Of a stretch of 34,724 bases of DNA, positions 1-5,455 are shown in pieces. The notes beneath the pieces were generated by a model. It saw only the letters and a program-made list of their open reading frames with translations. It was not told where the DNA came from and did not search any database. The stretch's first letter is position 1, and each line of letters starts with the position of its first letter. Source of the DNA: Hyphomicrobium sp. (GTDB taxonomy: Bacteria; Pseudomonadota; Alphaproteobacteria; Rhizobiales; Hyphomicrobiaceae); NCBI RefSeq assembly GCF_019744875.1, contig NZ_JAIETU010000014.1:1-34724 (forward strand), given 5' to 3'. Made by a program: the position numbers and the translations under genes.

Positions 1-52
1 AAAAGGCGGGCTGCCGCCGCACCGCGGTGCGGGAGGCCCAGGAAGGACCCGT

Positions 53-72
53 GCGTTGCATGAATGCAACGC
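53..72. repeat. Perfect 9-bp inverted repeat
   Basis: The arms GCGTTGCAT and ATGCAACGC are separated by two bases. The element lies about 50 bases beyond the stop codon of the minus-strand membrane protein gene. No T-run follows on either strand, so a rho-independent terminator is unlikely. A dimeric regulator site for a gene to the left of the window is possible. Only the symmetry is directly seen. Confidence 0.5.
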
Positions 73-121
73 TGTCTCGCATGCGCAACACAGACGACGC
101 GCAGCGCACGTGCATGCTGCT

Positions 122-457
122 TTAGCCCTGGATCAGGCGCGTTGCGCAATAGACCACGAGCGCGATCATCCCGCAGATGGAGCCGCCGTTGAGCGCCATG
201 AGCGTCCAGTACCAGACAGGTTCGCCTTCGCGCGAAATCCGCCCGGTGCGGCCCTGCACTTCACCAGTACGCCAGTCATGGAGGAACATCGGCGTCGTGA
301 TCAGCAGCAAACTGGCGCAGAATACAAGACCGAGCCAGAGCGCGATCGCTGTCCTGTCGCCGGATGCAGCGATCGCCTCCACGACGACGTAGAGCGCCAG
401 CCCGAGCCCCGAACAGAGCACGGCGGTCTTTGCAATCCTGATCAGATTTCCGGTCAT
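122..457 (-). CDS. Small three-helix membrane protein, function unknown
   Basis: This 111-aa protein has three hydrophobic stretches at about residues 9-30, 36-57 and 83-107. A polar, charged loop containing DWRTGEVQGRTG joins the second and third. No signal cleavage site or catalytic motif is visible. I chose the ATG at 457, which starts MTGNLIRIAK. An upstream start at 511 would add 18 basic residues with no better ribosome-binding site. It sits next to the gp10-like gene on the same strand with a gap of about 75 bases, so it may belong to the same accessory block. The family was not recognised. It is probably an inner-membrane protein, and nothing supports a specific role such as holin. 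Confidence 0.6.
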   Translation of the reverse strand: MTGNLIRIAKTAVLCSGLGLALYVVVEAIAASGDRTAIALWLGLVFCASLLLITTPMFLHDWRTGEVQGRTGRISREGEPVWYWTLMALNGGSICGMIALVVYCATRLIQG

Positions 458-532
458 CGAGCGCGCAATTCTTCGTTGGTCGTCCTGGCAATCGAGCCCG
501 CAGCGAAGCATCCGTCAAGCACGTCTGGTTTC

Positions 533-1159
533 TCAGCTGCGGGGCAGCAGGCGCAGCAAGCGCTTCTCGATCTCGTTCATGACGATGCTGCGCGCCGATT
601 GCTGGAACGTCTGCTCCGTGCGTCCGATGGTCAGCTCTTTTGGCAGCGACGGACCGTAGATCTTGCGCAACGACCGTTTGCCGGGCACGCGCTGCATGAG
701 CTGACCGCGGTCGGGATGAACGAAGGATCGCGCGAAGCCGCGCTTTTTCATCCACATCGTCGCAGAGACGCCAGCGTCGTTGAGTGCGGGCAGCGCGCCG
801 AAGCGGCCGCTTGAATCACGTTTCTGCAGGCGCCAATGCTCTTTCGCCGACCAGCGGAGCGCCAGGAGCTTGGAGCGGCTCGCCTTGTGCGGGAACTCCG
901 ACAGCGGCAGGCCCTTGCCGGAAGCTTCAATCGTGTAGCGCAGCGCGCCCGCGTCGAGCCAGCCGCGGGTGTTGGCGACGATCGTCCCATAACGCTTGAC
1001 GCTGGTCTGCACCTTCAGGGCGCGGCGCACGGGCGTGCGCAGCTTCTCGCCGCCGCGGGCGAGCCCGCGCGCCATCTCCTGCCGGGCATTCGCGCTCATC
1101 ATGTCGATGGCGCCGCCGAAGCGGGCGAGGACGGCGTCCGTCTGAATCTCGATTCGCAT
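533..1159 (-). CDS. Phage tail-completion-like protein (HK97 gp10 / minor tail protein Z type)
   Basis: This 208-aa protein starts MRIEIQTDAVLARFGG and has the profile of prophage minor tail or head-tail joining proteins. Those families have an N-terminal helix-rich part with a conserved TPVRRALKVQT-like segment, where bound subunits trim a tail-tube or connector. Here the basic central part runs to about residue 150, followed by an FVHPDRGQLMQRVPGKR-like stretch. The protein is probably cytoplasmic and would act in virion assembly. It is the only structural phage gene seen on the left side, with no portal, capsid or terminase in the window, so it may be a remnant or the edge of a late module lying to the left. 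It is transcribed away from the 77-aa gene that starts at 1293. The family call is by resemblance and is moderate. Confidence 0.6.
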   Translation of the reverse strand: MRIEIQTDAVLARFGGAIDMMSANARQEMARGLARGGEKLRTPVRRALKVQTSVKRYGTIVANTRGWLDAGALRYTIEASGKGLPLSEFPHKASRSKLLALRWSAKEHWRLQKRDSSGRFGALPALNDAGVSATMWMKKRGFARSFVHPDRGQLMQRVPGKRSLRKIYGPSLPKELTIGRTEQTFQQSARSIVMNEIEKRLLRLLPRS

Positions 1160-1292
1160 GAGCGGCTCTCTCGAATACAGCCGTTTTTCGGGTGCGACGA
1201 CCTGCGACCAAACAAGCTATCAGACCAGCGTTTTAGCTGTTGATGATCGCCGCAGATTACGCATGTATCGGCTGCAACGAACGGAGGCGATC

Positions 1293-1526
1293 ATGCAGAC
1301 TTCAGCGCGCAGGGCGACGGACAACAGCAAGGCGGTCGCCGCCTTCATCGCCAAAAAGGACGAGATCGACGCCATGCTCGCCAGATTGACGGCGCTCAGC
1401 GAGGATCATTTCGATGTCGATGTCGAAACGCTGAACTGGGGTCACGTCGGGAACCTCGAACACTACGCAAGCCTTTTGAAGCGCATCACCGACGCCGCCT
1501 TCCACGAAGGCGAACACGCCGAATAG
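1293..1526 (+). CDS. Conserved small acidic protein, function unknown
   Basis: This 77-aa protein starts MQTSARRATD, with ACGGAGG six bases upstream of the chosen ATG. The reading frame is open further upstream to 1158, but that part overlaps the divergent phage gene and lacks a ribosome-binding site. The protein looks helical and acidic toward its end, with ALSEDHFDVDVETLNW followed by GHVGNLEHYASLLKRITDAA. There are no membrane segments. I recall similar short proteins paired with DUF3489 genes in Rhizobiales accessory regions. Here the DUF3489 gene follows 99 bases downstream on the same strand. A shared regulatory or mobile-element role is inference. Confidence 0.65.
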   Translation: MQTSARRATDNSKAVAAFIAKKDEIDAMLARLTALSEDHFDVDVETLNWGHVGNLEHYASLLKRITDAAFHEGEHAE

Positions 1527-1625
1527 GGCGCGGATTCCTCCAAGGCTCCGCCCCGCCACATGCGGGGCTCAGGGTCGTAGCAGGGCGGCGGCGCCGCGAT
1601 CCTGCGATCCTGAAAGGAGCCGATC

Positions 1626-2207
1626 ATGACCAACCTCACAGACACGCAGCTCATCGTTCTCAACGCGGCCGCACAACGCGCGACGCTCATCGCCCTGCCG
1701 CTGCCGCCCAATCTCAAGGGCGGCGCCGCGCACAAGGTGGTTCACCCGCTGATCGAAAAAGGTCTGCTTGAAGAGGTTGACGCAGATCGCCGCCTGGGCG
1801 AGCCCGTGTGGCGCGAGACCGGCGATGGTCACGGAGTCACCCTCGCCATCACGCGCTCTGGTCTGGCTGCGCTTGGCATAGAGGCCGACAGCGCGCCACA
1901 GGGGACCGACGGCGGCGACGACGCGGCTGAGGCGAGCGACGCTGCGCCGGAGGCTGAAAGCCCGCCAGCGGCCGCGACAGAGGCTCCGGCGCGCAAGGCT
2001 CGCAGCGGCACGAAGCAGGCGGCCCTGATCGACATGCTGCGCACGCCCGACGGCGCCACGATCGCGGAGATAGCGGCGGCCTCCGGCTGGCAGGCTCATA
2101 CCGTTCGCGGAGCCATGGCCGGGGCTCTCAAGAAGAAGTTGGGCCTCGACGTGACCTCCGAGAAGGTCGAGGGGCGCGGGCGGGTCTACAGGCTGACAGC
2201 GCCCTGA
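1626..2207 (+). CDS. DUF3489 domain protein with winged-helix-like C-terminus
   Basis: This 193-aa protein has three parts. Residues 1-80 contain a helical segment with AHKVVHPLIEKGLLEEV. Residues 85-130 form an Ala/Pro/Glu-rich linker. Residues 135-193 form a compact domain with TKQAALIDMLRTPDGATI, then a helix-turn-helix-like AEIAAASGWQAHTVRGAM and a closing VEGRGRVYRL strand. That last part matches the DUF3489 family, which is common near phage and recombinase genes in Alphaproteobacteria. A DNA-binding role fits the fold but is not proven. AAAGGAG lies just upstream of the ATG. The gene is followed by a clear terminator hairpin and then converges with the gene ending at 2299. Confidence 0.8.
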   Translation: MTNLTDTQLIVLNAAAQRATLIALPLPPNLKGGAAHKVVHPLIEKGLLEEVDADRRLGEPVWRETGDGHGVTLAITRSGLAALGIEADSAPQGTDGGDDAAEASDAAPEAESPPAAATEAPARKARSGTKQAALIDMLRTPDGATIAEIAAASGWQAHTVRGAMAGALKKKLGLDVTSEKVEGRGRVYRLTAP

Positions 2208-2221
2208 TTTCCGCCCTCCGC

Positions 2222-2258
2222 AAAAGCCGCCGCCCTCACCGGCGGCGGTTTGTCGTTT
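2222..2258 (+). terminator. Rho-independent terminator after the DUF3489 gene
   Basis: An 8-bp GC stem, CCGCCGCC paired with GGCGGCGG, encloses the loop CTCACC. It is preceded by AAAAG and followed by TTTGTCGTTT. It begins 15 bases after the stop codon. The A-run and T-rich flanks could let it also act on the convergent minus-strand gene, although that gene ends before reaching it. Confidence 0.75.
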
Positions 2259-2298
2259 CCGGGCTCAAAACGTCGACGCAGCCCGTCAACCTTAGTGC

Positions 2299-2682
2299 CT
2301 AATCTTTCTCGACATCGATGCGATCCGCGATTTCCTCGTGGATCAGCCCGGAATGGTGCGCCAGCAGGATGAGCTGCGCATCGAGAGATTCGCCGGCGAC
2401 GATCGCCCACTCCAGACGTCGCTCGGCACTATCGGCGGCCGAGACACTATTGGCGTCGATGAACTGGTCCCGACCCAGCATGCAGTACGCAAAGAGCTGG
2501 GCCGCCTCATCCAAAGCGTCTTCGCTGGTTCTCTCTGAATCGGCGTCCTTCTTGTGGAGTCGCAGGATCGTCAGCTTCACTGCCTCCGGCACGAGAACCG
2601 GGTGCAGCCCGGCGCGCCGCAGCGCGCGATCAGCCGCCTTCAAGGCTGCCGAGCGACCGAATAGATTGAGTAAACCGAACAT
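2299..2682 (-). CDS. Hypothetical protein, function unknown
   Basis: This 127-aa protein starts MFGLLNLFGRSAALKAADRA. A GTG two codons further up (2688) is an alternative start, and neither has a strong ribosome-binding site. The protein looks soluble and helix-rich, with an acidic middle around KKDADSERTSEDALDEAAQL. Residues near 60-75 contain AYCMLGRDQFIDAN. There is no recognisable catalytic motif. It is divergent from the DUF429 gene that starts at 2782, so the two may share a promoter region of about 100 bases. It converges with the DUF3489 gene. It is probably a real gene because the frame is long and free of competing motifs. Confidence 0.55.
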   Translation of the reverse strand: MFGLLNLFGRSAALKAADRALRRAGLHPVLVPEAVKLTILRLHKKDADSERTSEDALDEAAQLFAYCMLGRDQFIDANSVSAADSAERRLEWAIVAGESLDAQLILLAHHSGLIHEEIADRIDVEKD

Positions 2683-2781
2683 GGGCACAGGATAGCAGGT
2701 CAGGCCGAGGCGCGCAGCCGGCTATTAGCCAATGCAGTCTACGTTCGTTTCGCCTATCCTGTTTTGCGGGGACTGGACATC

Positions 2782-3678
2782 ATGCTCGAACATCCACAAA
2801 GCAGCACCATCATTTTCGGCTTCGATTCCGCGTGGACCGACTCACCTGGGGCGCCGGGGGCTATCTGCGCAATTGCGTTCGACGCGCAAGGCAAAGCAGA
2901 TTTTCACGAACCTAGGCTCGTTTCGTTCAGTCAGGCGCTGGAATTTATTGACTCTAAACGACACGGTTATGCCGTCAGCCTTGTTGCACTCGACCAGCCG
3001 ACAATCGTTCCGAACGCAACAGGCAGCCGGCCAGTCGACAAGGTTGCTGGGTCTCTGATCTCATTCATTGGCGGCGGTGTTCAACCCGCGAGCCGAAGCA
3101 AGCGAGGCATGTTTTGCGACGATGCGCCTGTCTGGCGATTTCTAACGTCCCTGAATGCTGCCCAAGAACCGATTGCGGCACAGTCAGCTGCGCAAGGCCA
3201 CTTTATCGTCGAAGTCTTTCCGGCTCTCGCCCTGTCAGCGCTGCACCCGCAGTTCGCGGAACGGCACGGCGCACCGAAGTACAATCCGAAAAACCGGCGC
3301 AAGTACCGCAGCCAAGACTGGCAGGCCGTCGCGCACCTTACCGCGAGTACGGCCGAAAGGCTTGGGGTTGTCGGCCTCGCCGCCTGGGCAGAGAGCATGG
3401 CGGACCTTCCCGATCCTCGAAAAGCGGATCAAGATAAACTTGACGCCTCGATTTGCGCCCTCGTTGGACTGATCTGGCGCGCAGGAGCTGCAGCTTCATC
3501 AGCGATGCTCGGCGACCTGATGAACGGCTACATGGTCACGCCGGTTTCCGATACTACAAGTAAGCGGCTAGAGGCAGCAGCTCTTAAGCGCGGGACTCCG
3601 TTCGTGACGCCTAATCGCTGCTTCGAACCTGCAGCGCCTCGAACGCGCGTCGCAGCGCAAACGACCGAGCGATGCTGA
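2782..3678 (+). CDS. DUF429 family protein (RNase H-like fold)
   Basis: This 298-aa protein has the DUF429 signature. A first strand with IFGFDSAWTDSPGAPGA is near residue 12. VSLVALDQP is near residues 65-72, followed by a GSRPVDKVAG turn. A late helix holds the acidic DKLDASICALVGLIW near 220-235. In the RNase H-like superfamily these aspartates would coordinate metal, so a nuclease-like role is possible. No activity is established for the family as far as I know. I used ATG 2782 rather than an upstream start at 2764, because GGGGACTGGACAT precedes it. The last 68 bases overlap the convergent membrane-protein gene, so the extreme C-terminus may be variable. Confidence 0.75.
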   Translation: MLEHPQSSTIIFGFDSAWTDSPGAPGAICAIAFDAQGKADFHEPRLVSFSQALEFIDSKRHGYAVSLVALDQPTIVPNATGSRPVDKVAGSLISFIGGGVQPASRSKRGMFCDDAPVWRFLTSLNAAQEPIAAQSAAQGHFIVEVFPALALSALHPQFAERHGAPKYNPKNRRKYRSQDWQAVAHLTASTAERLGVVGLAAWAESMADLPDPRKADQDKLDASICALVGLIWRAGAAASSAMLGDLMNGYMVTPVSDTTSKRLEAAALKRGTPFVTPNRCFEPAAPRTRVAAQTTERC

Positions 3679-3835
3679 CTAGCGTGAACACGGCGCCCAT
3701 CTGAAGATTTTGCTCAAGCGTCACGTGCAGACCGAACGCCGGGAATATCAGGATCTGCGCGACGACCGCCATGCCGTATCCAACCACGACATTGGCGATT
3801 GACTCGATCAGCGACATTCGGCGTGACTGCTTCAT
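3611..3835 (-). CDS. DUF7220-like phage-associated small membrane protein
   Basis: This 74-aa protein starts MKQSRRMSLIESIANVVVGY. Residues 11-35 form one hydrophobic helix, and 46-60 a second, shorter one. The pattern of a short basic start, then IESIANVVVGYGMA and FTLVSIARSFALRRAFE, is a recurring one in alphaproteobacterial phages and islands, annotated DUF7220 from memory. It is likely inserted in the inner membrane, and its function is unknown. The reading frame could extend upstream to 3907, but the extension lacks family character. Its 3' end overlaps the DUF429 gene on the other strand by 68 bases. Confidence 0.65.
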   Translation of the reverse strand: MKQSRRMSLIESIANVVVGYGMAVVAQILIFPAFGLHVTLEQNLQMGAVFTLVSIARSFALRRAFEALQVRSSD

Positions 3836-3938
3836 GTGAAGGCTGGTCCAACATCCAAAGCAAAGGGGAGAGCGAGCCCTGCGGCGCACTCTCCCCAACA
3901 TAGCCAAAAGCTAGCACGATCTTGTTGCAGACGTCGAA

Positions 3939-3964
3939 CAGAAAAGTGTTGCAACACTTTTCTG
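3939..3964. repeat. Perfect 26-bp palindrome
   Basis: The 13-base arm CAGAAAAGTGTTG at 3939-3951 is followed directly, with no spacer, by its exact complement at 3952-3964. The site begins two bases after the stop codon of the minus-strand DUF6362 gene and about 100 bases upstream of the DUF7220-like start. The A4/T4 segments lie inside the stem, so it could act as a bidirectional terminator. The exact two-fold symmetry also suits an operator for a dimeric repressor. Which role applies cannot be decided by reading. Confidence 0.7.
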
Positions 3965-3965
3965 C

Positions 3966-4346
3966 TCAACGCGCATTCAATCGCGCCGCGATCTTCGTCA
4001 GCGCGAGCTGCCAGCGCCGCCACGCAGTCGAGCGATCGCATCCCAATTCGCCGCTGATGTATTTCCATGGCACACGGGCGGCGCGGGACCAGACCAGCTT
4101 TCGTTCATCGACGCTGATCCAGAGCACCCAGTCCGAGGTCTGTTCCAGCCGAGTGATCGCAGCGGTTGACGGCCACACCCGCATCGGCTCAGGCTCCATG
4201 AACGCGATCTCGCGGGACGTGCGCGCGATCTGTGGCCACACATTGAAATAGCCCCGCGCCTTCACCGGCGGCAGCTTGCGCAGCGTGCGTACGGCTTCTT
4301 CAAACTGCTCGGCGACACGCTCGACGGTCCACTCGTCATCTGCCAT
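3966..4346 (-). CDS. DUF6362 family phage-associated protein
   Basis: This 126-aa protein starts MADDEWTVERVAEQFEEAVR. The first 60 residues contain TLRKLPPVKARGYFNVWP. The second half has LVWSRAARVPWKYISGELGC followed by DRSTAWRRWQLALTKIAARL, which looks like a helix-turn-helix that recognises DNA. The layout matches DUF6362 proteins of alphaproteobacterial phages, where a small-terminase or regulatory role has been suspected. That role is inference. The start overlaps the end of the 67-aa gene by 11 bases, showing it is part of the minus-strand operon. It is the last gene before the 26-bp palindrome. Confidence 0.7.
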   Translation of the reverse strand: MADDEWTVERVAEQFEEAVRTLRKLPPVKARGYFNVWPQIARTSREIAFMEPEPMRVWPSTAAITRLEQTSDWVLWISVDERKLVWSRAARVPWKYISGELGCDRSTAWRRWQLALTKIAARLNAR

Positions 4347-4539
4347 GACGCGCCTCCTTTTGCGACGGGCGTGGGCCATAGAGTTTCTCGCCGAGCTGCC
4401 GCACGAGTTCGCGCTCAGGCCAGGTGAGACGGCGGTCATCGGCGGAGATCGCGAGAAGCCCCTGCTCACGCCAGCCCTCGCGCTTGACCTGTTCGGGATC
4501 GCGGCGCTTGCCGCCATAGCCATAGGGCGCCCATCTCAT
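4336..4539 (-). CDS. Small conserved phage-operon protein
   Basis: This 67-aa basic protein starts MRWAPYGYGGKRRDPEQVKR. It carries a segment ISADDRRLTWPERELVRQLGE and ends in a polar KEARHGR tail. The start overlaps the stop of the RuvC-like gene in an ATGA arrangement at 4536-4539, and its own stop overlaps the DUF6362 start. This shows translational coupling and supports it as real despite the short length. The longer reading frame upstream to 4734 is the shadow of the RuvC-like gene. No known domain was recognised. The aromatic Arg-rich start could suggest nucleic-acid binding, which is only inference. Confidence 0.6.
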   Translation of the reverse strand: MRWAPYGYGGKRRDPEQVKREGWREQGLLAISADDRRLTWPERELVRQLGEKLYGPRPSQKEARHGR

Positions 4540-5075
4540 GCCACGCCTCCATGGGTCTCGATCGCCCACAGAAGGATCGCGATGGCGTCGGCCTCGTTGT
4601 CGTCGGCCGGCGTATAGCCCCGAGCCCGCACCGCCGCGATGACTGCAGCCTTGTCGGCGTTGCCGCGGCCCGTGACATGACGCTTGATCGTGCCGACCGG
4701 CGCGCCCTGGTAGGCGACGTCGTGTTGCTCGCACCAGGCGGTCAGCGTCGCCAGAAATCCCCCATAGAGGTGCGCAGCGTCCGTGCCGATGTGCCGGCGC
4801 ACTTCCTCGAAGTGGATGGACGAGAGCGGGCCTGCGTCCTTAGCCAGCTGATCGAGCCACGCGCGGAAGCGCACATAGCGCATGCCGCCGCCGTCATAAC
4901 GGCTCGGCCGGAACGAGACCGCACCGCTGGTGATCAGTCCGTCGGCGGTGCGCAGGGCCCAACCGGTCGTCGTGCCCAGATCAAGGGCGAGAACCGCGGT
5001 CTGCGCCAACCGCGGCATGGATAGCGCGGGCGGGGTTGCATTGGCGGCAGGCAGAGTCAGAGTCGTCGAAGCCAT
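4536..5075 (-). CDS. RuvC-like Holliday junction resolvase, phage type
   Basis: This 179-aa protein has the RNase H-like resolvase pattern. LALDLGTTTGWAL at residues 29-41 carries the first catalytic aspartate (D32). FEEVRRH near 89-95 supplies the glutamate. PADDNEADAIAI near 156-166 supplies the final aspartates. It would cut branched DNA during phage or plasmid replication and recombination. ATG 5075 was chosen because ACGGAG lies six bases upstream. A TTG at 5090 would put that ribosome-binding site inside the gene. The N-terminal 25 residues are low-complexity and not part of the fold. It is downstream of the primase-helicase gene, separated by a repeat-bearing region of about 380 bases. 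Confidence 0.8.
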   Translation of the reverse strand: MASTTLTLPAANATPPALSMPRLAQTAVLALDLGTTTGWALRTADGLITSGAVSFRPSRYDGGGMRYVRFRAWLDQLAKDAGPLSSIHFEEVRRHIGTDAAHLYGGFLATLTAWCEQHDVAYQGAPVGTIKRHVTGRGNADKAAVIAAVRARGYTPADDNEADAIAILLWAIETHGGVA

Positions 5076-5200
5076 GATGGTCTCCGTCAAAGGGGATTGC
5101 TTGTGGTGGAGGACGGCGGCGGTTCTGGCTTGGCGGTTAGGCCGCCGCCGTCCGATCAGATCCGCAGTGCAGGAGGCCCGCGCGCGCGAATACCCGTCGA

Positions 5201-5254
5201 CGTATGGGAGGAGAGGCCAAACCTGCCGGTTGGCCTCCCCATACGTAGTATGGG
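5201..5254. promoter_or_regulatory. Competing hairpins between RuvC-like and primase-helicase genes
   Basis: GTATGGG occurs at 5202-5208 and 5248-5254, and its complement CCCATAC at 5238-5244. One fold pairs 5201-5208 with 5238-5245 and 5213-5220 (GAGGCCAA) with 5230-5237, leaving a four-base bulge AGGA and a nine-base loop. The other pairs 5238-5244 with 5248-5254 around a three-base loop. The two folds are mutually exclusive because they share the CCCATAC arm. On the minus strand this segment is part of the leader of the RuvC-like gene. Attenuation, RNA control or an origin structure are all possible. Confidence 0.5.
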
Positions 5255-5263
5255 GGCTTTCAT

Positions 5264-5447
5264 TGTTCGTCCTCGCTTTGAACGTAAGACACTGAATTTA
5301 CGCGCTTCACGAGGACAAACAGAGGTCGGACAAGAGGACGAACATGTTCGACCTCGACTTGTCCTAACCATCTGAATTGATTGAGTTGAGGACGAACAAC
5401 GCGGGAGGACGAACATGTTTGTCCTGAGGTCGAACAGAGGTCGCACA
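5264..5447. repeat. Array of 11-bp repeats, GAGG(A/T)CGAACA type
   Basis: Direct copies begin at 5311, 5322, 5334, 5388, 5405, 5426 and 5437. Inverted copies lie at 5264-5274, 5345-5355 and 5416-5426. Exact GAGGACGAACA is seen at 5334, 5388 and 5405, and GAGGTCGAACA at 5426. Others differ by one or two bases. Two head-to-head pairs form palindromes around 5334-5355 and 5405-5426. Some copies abut with an 11-base period. A more AT-rich stretch lies at about 5361-5387. The array starts eight bases past the stop codon of the primase-helicase gene. Iterons of a replication origin or a multi-copy operator are the leading explanations. Confidence 0.75.
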
Positions 5448-5455
5448 AGCGCCGA

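Noticed and set aside
56-814. Long plus-strand open frame of 252 codons
   Set aside because: It lies opposite the membrane-protein and tail-like genes and its composition is His/Arg/Ala-rich, typical of a GC-rich shadow frame.
5264-5447. CRISPR array
   Set aside because: The repeats are 11 bases long, irregularly spaced and in both orientations, with no spacers of even length and no cas genes.
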